64,000 nt of DNA, taken from contig BAAHQB010000011.1 in the NCBI GenBank assembly GCA_054601695.1, positions 62,001 to 126,000 on the forward strand, in the 5' to 3' direction. The position numbers and the translations under genes were made by a program. This DNA comes from Amorphochlora amoebiformis. Its lineage: Eukaryota; Cercozoa; Chlorarachniophyceae. Numbering within the stretch: the first letter of the stretch is position 1; each line of letters opens with the position of its first letter. The notes under the pieces are model-generated. The model had not been told where the DNA came from. It did not search any database and saw only the letters and a program-made list of their open reading frames with translations. Positions 47,006 to 64,000 of the stretch are shown here, piece after piece.

Positions 47006-47072
47006 ACACATTTATATGTATGTGTGTGGTGTGTGGGTGTGTATTGGTTTTTAAGATGCATCATACACACAT

Positions 47073-47121
<49 letters not shown>

Positions 47122-47156
47122 TATGTATGTATGCATATACATACATACACAACTAC

Positions 47157-47187
<31 letters not shown>

Positions 47188-47260
47188 ATATGCATATACA
47201 TATATATATATATATTTATTTATATATAATGTATATATATATGGGGGGTTATACGAGTAT

Positions 47261-47297
<37 letters not shown>

Positions 47298-47513
47298 TAC
47301 ATATATATGTATAATATATATATATATATATACATACATATATATATATAAAACATATATACATATTTATATATACATATATATATATGTGTATATGTGT
47401 ATATGTATATATGTTGTGTATAAGTATGCATGTGTATATATATATAGGGAATCTTAAGGTGCATCTCCGTACGCATCACACGAATCAACACTACCAATGC
47501 TTTGGTATATATG

Positions 47514-47546
<33 letters not shown>

Positions 47547-47622
47547 AACATATATATATATATATGTAATATATATGTAATATATGTACATATATACATA
47601 TACATATATATATGCATATATC

Positions 47623-47708
<86 letters not shown>

Positions 47709-47709
47709 C

Positions 47710-47793
<84 letters not shown>

Positions 47794-47811
47794 TATCAAT
47801 AATTTAATATT

Positions 47812-47847
<36 letters not shown>

Positions 47848-47916
47848 CATGTGTATATATATATATATGTATATATGTGTATGTAATATGTTGTAGACAT
47901 TTGGTTTATATACATT

Positions 47917-47991
<75 letters not shown>

Positions 47992-48048
47992 TTACATATA
48001 TATATATTGTATACATATCTTTGTATACATATATATATTGTATATATG

Positions 48049-48099
<51 letters not shown>

Positions 48100-48105
48100 C
48101 AGGTG

Positions 48106-48139
<34 letters not shown>

Positions 48140-48140
48140 G

Positions 48141-48171
<31 letters not shown>

Positions 48172-48214
48172 AAATATACATATTTTACAAATAAATGCAC
48201 ACACACACATACAA

Positions 48215-48277
<63 letters not shown>

Positions 48278-48394
48278 ATATATATATGTAATATATATAT
48301 ATATCTATGTAATATATATGTATATATAGTGTACAATAAGAGTTTTTCACAAGCAGCTAACAATATATATGCATATATATATATATATATATAG

Positions 48395-48444
<50 letters not shown>

Positions 48445-48531
48445 TGCAATAAGAGTTTCTCACAAGCAGGCAACATGAAACGTCACACCAGATTAATGGT
48501 CAATTTAAACAATATGTATTTATGTGTGTAA
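42000..48531 (+). CDS. four-finger C2H2 zinc-finger protein
   Basis: Probable DNA-binding nuclear protein. Exons in phase: 42000-42049, 42237-42299, 43948-43991, 44419-44449 (or from 44413), 45377-45426, 46899-46949, 47448-47504, 48443-48531 (ending TAA). Splicing rebuilds C-x2-C-x12-H fingers that no single exon contains: CEICSKSY with [51 protein letters not shown]; and [17 protein letters not shown]. Fingers 2 and 3 are linked by HSGEKPFE, the classic linker, itself restored across an intron. Finger 4 lacks its second His. Introns are 0.2-1.7 kb of TA, CT and CCCTAA repeats. The 5' end is missing; an exon at 41768-41786 could precede. The short exon 44419-44449 depends on the choice of acceptor. 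Finger geometry makes the model hard to get by chance. Confidence 0.8.
42650..42840 (+). repeat. two truncated copies of a zinc-finger exon
   Basis: The last 45 bases of exon 42237-42299, with its donor, recur at 42655-42699 and 42794-42838 (CATAAGCTC for CATAACCTT in the first). Both lack an acceptor: TG repeats abut GATTTGCTC. A further scrap (CATACACACTCC) is at 42897. Confidence 0.9.
44070..44400 (+). repeat. CCCTAA array
   Basis: CCCTAA and CCTAAC units in the zinc-finger gene intron, ending 20-30 bases before the acceptor of exon 44419-44449. Confidence 0.85.
45440..46225 (+). repeat. (CT)n tract of nearly 800 bases
   Basis: CTCTCT with CCCT and TTTC variants, in the intron after exon 45377-45426. 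Open frames rich in Ser/Leu/Pro here are artefacts. Confidence 0.93.
46360..46896 (+). repeat. CCCTAA array with an internal 110-base higher-order unit
   Basis: CCCTAACCCT units interrupted at regular spacing by CTGGCCCGACGTTCTAA, giving at least four copies of a roughly 110-base block. It ends in CCGAAAAG, the acceptor of exon 46899-46949. Confidence 0.9.
48328..48366 (+). pseudogene. decayed copy of a zinc-finger exon start
   Basis: ATATAG then TGTACAATAAGAGTTTTTCA CAAGCAGCTAAC matches the start of exon 48443-48531, but the zinc-ligand Cys codon TGC is TAC (Tyr) and the copy ends in TA repeat. Confidence 0.75.
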
Positions 48532-48743
48532 ACAAAAACATATGTGTATATATACACGCAAACACAATATATATATATATATATATATGTGTATTATATT
48601 ATATATATATATATATATATGTAAAAATATATATTACATGTGTATATATATATATATATATAATATAATATATGTATATATATATTTATATACATATATA
48701 AGTATATATATATATACATATATGTATATATGTGTATATGCAT

Positions 48744-48795
<52 letters not shown>

Positions 48796-48860
48796 TTATA
48801 TATATATATATATATTATACATAAATATATAAATATGTGTATATTGTGTGTGAGTGTATG

Positions 48861-48901
<41 letters not shown>

Positions 48902-49002
48902 TCATATGTAGATATAAACATACATATTAAATAAATATACACACATATAAAAAAATAAATATATATATAAATATATACATAAATATATACATAAATATAT
49001 AC

Positions 49003-49033
<31 letters not shown>

Positions 49034-49494
49034 CATATATGTATATATATGTATATATCATACACAGCACAAGTCAGAATTGAATTTCACACTCTTCTAA
49101 CCTCCGAGTCATCAACCACGAAACCGTGACATGTCATGCTGTCACCCTCCGATCTTGTCATCAGCAACTTGTCACCGTGAGATGTCACGGGGATACACCC
49201 TCGTTATAAGTCGCCAATGTGGGTTGGTAGGTGAATGAGAGAGATGAGAGAGGGATGAGAGAGGGAGAGCGAGAGGGAGAGCGAGAGGGAGAGCGAGAGG
49301 GAGAGCGAGAGGGAGAGAGTAAGAGGGAGATTGAGAGAGAGAAAGAGAGAGATGAGAGGGATGAGAGAGGGAGAGCGAGAGGGTGAGAGGTAGGGAGAGG
49401 AAAGAAGGAGATTGAGAGAGAGAAAGAGAAGGTGTGAGAGCAAATTAGAGAGGAAATGATAAGAAATAGAGGAAGAGATTGAGATATACGGATA

Positions 49495-49540
<46 letters not shown>

Positions 49541-50502
49541 CTAACCCTAACCCTAACACTAACCGTCACCCTAACCCTAACCCTAACCCTAACCAGACAC
49601 TTAACGATATCCTAACCCTAACCCTATCCTAACCCTAACCCTAAACCTAATCCGTTACTTAACACTACTCTTGACCTCTCTTAAACCTAACCCTAACTTT
49701 CGTTTAACCCTAAGCCTACGTCCAATCGTTGCTATATGTAATCCTAACTTTAACCCGATGCTCTAACCCTAACCCTAACCCTAGCACCAGCCCCACGATC
49801 TTACCTAACCCTAGCCCTAACCCTAACCTTAACCCTAACCCTAACCCTAACCCAAACTCCGATCCTAAACCCTGACCCAAACCCAGGTATTTAAAGATCT
49901 GAATGAAACCGCGGAGGACTAGTGTGACATTAGGTCCCGTCACGTCCAGTCATGTCCATTTAGATATAGGTAGTTTTAGGAAGGTAACATGGGAGTAGTT
50001 TAAATATCAGTCACGCAAGCTTGTCACTCTGGTTTGTCACTCTGGTTTGTCACGAGGCTTTGTCACGAGGCTTTGTCACGAGGCTTTGTCACGAGGCTTT
50101 GTCACGCGGGTTTGTCACGCAGGGGTATCTCGTACCGAAATTGAAGAAGGGTTGTGATTTTCCATGATTTGGTTGACTCGTCCGTTTGGGTTCCGGTTAA
50201 CTTATTTGGGACAAATCGGTATGTTTCGCAAGAGAATATTCTAGAATTTTTGCGATTAACTTATTTTGGGCCAAAATGGTATGTTCGCAAGAGAATATTC
50301 TAGAATTTTCGCGAATAAGATCAGGAGGAAATGAGACTAGTTAAGTATTAATAGTCTGAAACCTGTTGCAACCGTTACTAGGGTAGAGAATTGCTGAGCG
50401 TATATGCCGAAGTATTGACAGTTTAGATTCAATTTATTTTGGTGGATTGTCATGACATATATATATCAAGATATATGTATGTGTATATATGTCAATATAT
50501 AT

Positions 50503-50542
<40 letters not shown>

Positions 50543-50562
50543 ATTACATATATATATTTTTA

Positions 50563-50605
<43 letters not shown>

Positions 50606-50785
50606 ATGTATGCACATATATATACACATATATAGATAGATAGATAGATAGATTTATATATACATATATATATATATATGTATCATATAGTATATATATA
50701 TATATATATATATCTTGTCCTATATGAAAATATATATAACATATCATGATACATGTCAATATGATATCACATATATATACATATG

Positions 50786-50834
<49 letters not shown>

Positions 50835-51014
50835 CATATATATACCCCTATTTCGGCCTAAAACTCCTCTAAATATCTAAATATCCGTGTAGCCTGGGTC
50901 TTAGTATCCCACTAGAGGTCTTAACACTCCTCCGTAGCCCCTCTTAGGGCCTTTAATCTAGTTAATTCACCTTAAATACTTCTTATACATGTACCTTTCC
51001 GAAGGTCTTACTAC

Positions 51015-51056
<42 letters not shown>

Positions 51057-51381
51057 CTAGATACATGTACGTAGATATAGTATACACATGTACTATACAC
51101 AAGTATTTCTTAACCTTAACCCCAAGCCTAACCCAAGTATTAAGCCTTAAAGTAACAGTAATAGTATGCCTTAACCAATACCCTAATCCTAAATATTACC
51201 TTAAATTAGTCAATGTGTGCCTTTACCAACACCCTAACCCTAACAGTAATAGTATGCCTAAACCAATACCCTAATCCTAAATATTACCTTACATTATTCA
51301 ACATATGCCTTTAGCAAAACCCTAACCCTAAACCTATCCTTGCAATAGTCCTAACTAAAGCCTACAATTATATTATATATC

Positions 51382-51425
<44 letters not shown>

Positions 51426-51435
51426 ATATACATAC

Positions 51436-51480
<45 letters not shown>

Positions 51481-51534
51481 TCAGACAATATTACAATGTC
51501 AATGTATAACTATATGTTGATATTTGTAATATTG

Positions 51535-51590
<56 letters not shown>

Positions 51591-51690
51591 TGTGTGTAAT
51601 ACTTATCAATATCAGTTAGATGCATTACACAGCACCTCAAGCCTCTGGGGGGCCTAGACTCCATTCATAACATACAAATAAAACACTTCT
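48532..51690. other. non-coding or unresolved: repeats and short unique islands
   Basis: TA repeats to 49050; unique sequence with TGTCAC words 49070-49210; (GA)n 49230-49480; degenerate CCCTAA 49540-49890; a 13-base repeat TTTGTCACGAGGC near 50030-50115; a 65-base direct duplication (about 50200-50255 and 50260-50325); TA repeats; unique 50845-51020; degenerate CCCTAA 51110-51340; TA repeats. A minus-strand ATG peptide MENHNPSSIS before GTACGAG near 50170 could be a first exon. No firm gene. Confidence 0.5.
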
Positions 51691-51699
51691 GCGTCCCGC

Positions 51700-51948
51700 T
51701 CAGGAAGGTTTGACCGCGACGACGTCGTGCATCAACCCCGTGAGGATATCCGAATTCCTCGGCATCTCCCGCATCGTTGAGAGCTGAAAACGTAAGATTT
51801 TGTAGGCCAGAGTGGCGCGACCCCTGCACACACGCTTGAGGTCCCCCGACTTGCAACAAGGAGTACGCCGACATGTCTTTGAGGCCGAGTAGATTGATGA
51901 TGTAACGCGTTTCAACCAGACACGAGCGGGATGGATTTAGGTTAAATT
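51700..51948 (-). pseudogene. protein-like segment with a frame break
   Basis: Reads SCLVETRYIINLLGLKDMSA in one frame to about 51855, then KRVCRGRATLAYKILRFQ and SDILTGLMHDVVAVKPS to a TGA at 51700 in the next frame. Both halves look protein-like and the switch is near TTGCAAGTCGGGG. Could be a broken gene, a tiny intron or two alternative exons. The opposite strand is also partly open. Not recognised. A 90-base upstream repeat (GATGATGTAAyTTAACGCGT and ATTTAGGTTAAAT words) spans 51890-52050. Confidence 0.35.
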
Positions 51949-52157
51949 AGCAGGATAGCATTTTAAATTGATGATGTAATTTAACGCGTTGTCAGCCGAA
52001 AAGAAAAAGTTATTTGTTCGGGATGAATTTAGGTTAAATCAACTAGATTGAGTGCGTTGGCAGCCTATTGTAGGGTGACAGTATCATTCCTTCTGGAACT
52101 TCCGGCTGGCGCCAAGGCCGAAAGGATGAGTAAAGTTCGTCGATCCGCAATCTGCGT

Positions 52158-53405
52158 ATGAATTTCAAAGCTGCCTGGAGCAATATTGACCCCATCGCAC
52201 AATCTCCTCCGCATGCTTCCGTTGCAGACTCCATCTCGGAGTCTCTTCCTCCAGATCAGCAGCATACACTTCATCGCGGCACGTCGGTCAAGGATTTACT
52301 TAAGCTTCTCGAACAGAAAAACATCCCCGGAGCGCGGGAAATAAAGTCTGTTTTCGAGAGTCGCATTCCTGGTTATCATAAAGGAAATGTTGACCTTATC
52401 AGCGAAGTGGGGGGCGTCGTCGAATACACGAGGGAGAACCTCGCACGGGTAATAAACGACATAGGGCTGCACGACGACGGCATCCGCGATCTCGTCCTTG
52501 ACTATGTTCGAGTTCTACACAAGATGCGCGCACAGGCTGCTAAAGATGAAAGCAAGCTAAAGCTTTACCGATTGAAGATGGCCTCGAAGATGAAGCGGAT
52601 GAAGATGAGAGAGGCAACCCTGAGAAGGATTACACGTCACCAAAGCCAACTCGACCCTCAAGTTGCTAGCCACCTCCGCGATATCTCGGATGAGCTGGTC
52701 CAGTTCTCATCCTTCGCTCAAGGCGGGTTTACAAGCGATTCTCCTTACCTCGATCTTGCAAGGCTACTGGAACCCATTATCGTCAAAAGCCAAGACCTGC
52801 TAGATAAGCATCGCAACTCGAAAAAAAGGACCCTCATTTGTGCTCTCGCGGCTGGGGTCCTTACTACCCTTTTTCTTGGCTGTGCCGCGGCCACAGGTCC
52901 CTTTTTTCCGATCACGACCCTCTTAGGGGCAGTGATAGTCAGCTTGGTCGGCTACGGCGGCACATCTGCCCTGGCATGTTTATTTCAACGTCAGAATATG
53001 AACTACAAGGATGCTGAAGACGTGAAGGATCATGTTATAGGCGTGAAGGAAAAATTGGAAGATACCAAGAGCAACGGCGGCGTCTTTTATAACTACGTTG
53101 GACTTAGCGCTAGCAGGGAGGTAAACGAGGACGCGAGGAAAGAAATCCTTCAAGAATATGAGAAGGCTGTTGAGTACCTGGACAGGATGATCGCTTGTGT
53201 TAATGCGCTTATAAAATCGGTCAGCAAACCCATCTTTAAGCCGTCAAATGATTCGAAGCGTAGAGGCAGAGGCACACTATCTAGAATATGTTCGTGGTTC
53301 AAGTGGCCCCGATTGTTCCGTAGGTCTAGATCAAGTCCGAAGCAAATACGCACGGCCATGACTTTGACGCCTGAATCTACATGTGTATACCATAAGTTGG
53401 AATGA
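52158..53405 (+). CDS. intronless unknown protein with a membrane hairpin
   Basis: A 415-residue protein from ATG 52158 to TGA 53403-53405, not recognised. It is predicted helical: charged amphipathic segments at 45-120, a Lys/Arg-rich coiled-coil-like stretch at 128-160 (KLKLYRLKMASKMKRMKM), then two hydrophobic spans in residues 226-276 split by GPFFP (ALAAGVLTTLFLGCAAA and LLGAVIVSLVGYGG), a second helical region at 285-355, and a basic tail with RRGRGTLSRICSWFKWPRLF. The layout suggests both ends face the same side of a membrane. A single exon and ordinary codon use set it apart from the micro-exon genes around it; the 26.6-kb gene is similar in that respect. Confidence 0.75.
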   Translation: MNFKAAWSNIDPIAQSPPHASVADSISESLPPDQQHTLHRGTSVKDLLKLLEQKNIPGAREIKSVFESRIPGYHKGNVDLISEVGGVVEYTRENLARVINDIGLHDDGIRDLVLDYVRVLHKMRAQAAKDESKLKLYRLKMASKMKRMKMREATLRRITRHQSQLDPQVASHLRDISDELVQFSSFAQGGFTSDSPYLDLARLLEPIIVKSQDLLDKHRNSKKRTLICALAAGVLTTLFLGCAAATGPFFPITTLLGAVIVSLVGYGGTSALACLFQRQNMNYKDAEDVKDHVIGVKEKLEDTKSNGGVFYNYVGLSASREVNEDARKEILQEYEKAVEYLDRMIACVNALIKSVSKPIFKPSNDSKRRGRGTLSRICSWFKWPRLFRRSRSSPKQIRTAMTLTPESTCVYHKLE

Positions 53406-55888
<2,483 letters not shown>

Positions 55889-56618
55889 ACTCTGTTTTGC
55901 CTGCGGATTCTTGATTATTCATTCGGGTGAGGGGCAATTATGAACGCTCGCTACCTTGTTGGTGTAACTGGGCTTGACATACCCCAGTCGCTGCCATACA
56001 CTCGAGTGACCGAAGTCGAATCAAATTCCCGCCATTTTCGCTTCGGCTAGCTCCGAAGCGCACACCCGGAAAAGTCAGCCCGTTCCAGCCTCATCTCGGC
56101 TCACTGTGACAGGTGTCGGAAAGCCCTTATCTCTTGGGTGAACGTCCCCGATGCGTAGTCAACTGTTGTACATATTTTTTCAAAGTTGAGAGGCGAAGCT
56201 GTCACAAACTCCAGCGCCCATCAGCCTGGATCCCGAGATTTGGGTTCCGGACCGATTGAAACGTCATGTCGAGGTACCCGACACCTTACCCGTCATCCTA
56301 CCCGACTGCTTACCCGGCAACCTACCCGATTTTTTACCTGAGTATTTACCCGACTACGTACCCGACTGCGTACCCGACAAGTTGAGTTGCATTCCTCATT
56401 TTTCGGTGTGATTGTCCTCTGACTCTTACATCGGATTCCCAGCATTCCCCTCAAAGTTTGGGAACAGAAGCACCGATTCTGTAAGAAAAAGTTTTACATC
56501 GTACATCTTTCAGTAGTGAAAAAGCAAGTTTGTCTGATCTTATTCCCTATGCTCAGTCCGTCGCAACCGCAATCGTCCTGCCCATCAGTAAAATTAACAC
56601 TCATACAAACACACAAAC

Positions 56619-56700
<82 letters not shown>

Positions 56701-56722
56701 TATGTATATATATATATATAAT

Positions 56723-56771
<49 letters not shown>

Positions 56772-56842
56772 TATGTTACATGTATGTATGCAAACACACA
56801 CACCTACTCTCACACACCTACACAAACATATGTACTATAATG

Positions 56843-56893
<51 letters not shown>

Positions 56894-56894
56894 T

Positions 56895-56942
<48 letters not shown>

Positions 56943-57412
56943 GTCTATGTGTGTGTATGTATATATGTGTACTTATTTATACAGTCGTCGTCTCAGCTAT
57001 TCTCATAATCTCCTGCGTAACGTACATCTTGCGTCGTTCCAAAAGATCCAAGAAAGGAAACTTAGATTTACTCAAATCCAAACCTGCTGGTCCACCCAGC
57101 GATTTCAAGGCCCCAAATTCTCTACCATTCCGCGGAAACCTTCATTCGCAGCCACTTGCTCCATCGTGGAGCGTACCCACTCCCATTCCAGTAGCACAGC
57201 CAGTAGCCCAGCCAGTCGCCCAACCAGTAAACCCAAGCGCACCCACATACGTTACGCCACCCGCGGCGGTCACTCCTTCGTATAGCCCTGGACCCTACTC
57301 TCACGGTAACCCGCCGGCTTATCATGAACCACAACCGGATGAACCGCCCGTGATACATGCAGAAGAGCAGCTGCCGTACGCATATGAAATGGACAATTTA
57401 AATCCTGAGTAG
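55889..57412 (+). CDS. single-pass membrane protein with Pro-rich PPxY tail
   Basis: Exons in phase: 55889-55926, 56113-56137, 56186-56273, 56443-56480, 56557-56587, 56985-57412 (ending TAG). The membrane span is assembled across the last intron: [10 protein letters not shown] from 56557-56587, one Ile codon split by the intron, then [14 protein letters not shown], followed by a basic stop-transfer RRSKRSKK. The tail of about 115 residues has three AQPV repeats and [10 protein letters not shown], a PPxY motif of the kind bound by WW domains of NEDD4-type ubiquitin ligases. The ectodomain part is short and Ser/Thr-rich with NSS and NRS sequons. The first exon (signal peptide) is not found. Family not recognised. 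The 397-base intron before the last exon is mostly TA repeat. Confidence 0.65.
56274..56385 (+). repeat. 12-base repeat starting at a splice donor
   Basis: Eight or nine units of TACCCGACTGCG type begin within the donor GAG/GTACCCGAC of exon 56186-56273. An ATG-started frame through it (56266-56385) encodes YPTA-like tetrapeptides but is judged intronic. Confidence 0.8.
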
Positions 57413-57998
57413 GGTCGGGAATCGGGATTGGATTAAGTTGAAGGTTTGGAAGTGGCGTGTGGTGAGTCTAGGTGAGTAGCATACGGTCATGATGTACTCG
57501 ACTGCTTTAGCTTAGACTAGCTAATGTTTACATTTATGTCTGGCGACGAGCTGTTCTCAATGATGTTAACTAGCTCAAGTTCTAGAATCATCATGAATTG
57601 TTACCGTTACTGCAGACAATATTAGTATAAAGACTAGAAAGACACGAGATCTTGAGTACACTGTTAAATATTAGAATATAATTGTATGTATGTGTACTCA
57701 TATGCATATATCAAGAATCTAGAGAATGATTATATACATAATTTATTAGTATTATTGTAAAGATATGTATAAATTTATCATGTGTCCGTGTATATTTATA
57801 ATTAATAATGTTATTATAAATATTAATATTAATATATTGCATATATCACTAGATATGTAGCTTCTGACAGTTTTATTTCAGTTTCAAGTTTTGCACCGGA
57901 AGTCCGGAATCCAAACCCTCCTCCAGTAATTCGGCTCAGAAATCATAATTAATAATAATTCGGAAATTTCCCGCCAATCTGGCTCGGAACCCAACCGA
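57413..57998. other. intergenic
   Basis: 3' flank of the membrane-protein gene: unique, AT-rich, CTAG-containing, with ATTAATAATGTTATTATAAA words. The last 130 bases are less AT-rich and should hold the promoter of the next gene; no TATA box is clear. Confidence 0.5.

Positions 57999-64000
<6,002 letters not shown>

Noticed and set aside
56266-56385. 39-codon plus frame of YPTA-like repeats
   Set aside because: Attractive because of its regularity, but it lies in the intron after 56273, whose removal gives a six-exon in-phase model.

Overview
The window is nuclear DNA of a eukaryote. It has GT-AG spliceosomal introns, telomere-type TTAGGG arrays and only eukaryotic protein families: TRIP13/Pch2, sestrin, C2H2 zinc fingers and a zinc-dependent deaminase. 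I saw no tRNA, rRNA, CRISPR array, operon or ribosome-binding site. C2H2 fingers with an HSGEKPF linker and a sestrin fit an opisthokont or holozoan, but the lineage cannot be fixed from the sequence. Most of the window is (TA)n microsatellite plus (CT)n, (GA)n, poly(A), CCCTAA/TTAGGG and TTAGGC arrays.

Two kinds of gene share the window. Compact genes with long exons are TRIP13/Pch2 (minus, about 15.2-17.6 kb), sestrin (plus, 17.8-19.7 kb), an unknown 324-codon gene (26.6 kb) and an unknown 415-codon membrane protein (52.2 kb). The other genes are nearly invisible to ORF finding, because their 16-170 base exons sit as islands in simple-sequence introns. I found them by looking for islands bounded by AG and GT whose open frames join in phase.

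Layout: 0.3-5.3 kb minus, unknown gene ending in a Gly/Lys-rich segment; 8.2-14.4 kb plus, HAE/PCxxC deaminase; 15.2-19.7 kb, head-to-head TRIP13 and sestrin with a 240-base shared promoter region; 20.4-23.6 kb and 23.8-26.3 kb minus, two tentative genes; 26.6-27.7 kb plus, unknown gene with a frame break near its 3' end; 29.4-41.5 kb minus, a long single-pass membrane protein gene; 42.0-48.5 kb plus, a four-finger C2H2 protein with each finger split by an intron; 51.7 kb minus, a possible broken gene; 52.2-53.4 kb plus, membrane protein; 55.9-57.4 kb plus, single-pass membrane protein with a PPxY tail; 58.0-64.0 kb plus, an acidic protein gene running off the window.

Two patterns seem new. 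First, many exon-intron junctions are themselves tandemly repeated, up to about 25 copies at 31.2-34.4 kb. Second, telomere-like and CT arrays lie in introns with a fixed polarity: C-rich on the sense strand before 3' splice sites, and in some genes G-rich after 5' splice sites. All exon models are read by eye and need transcript support.
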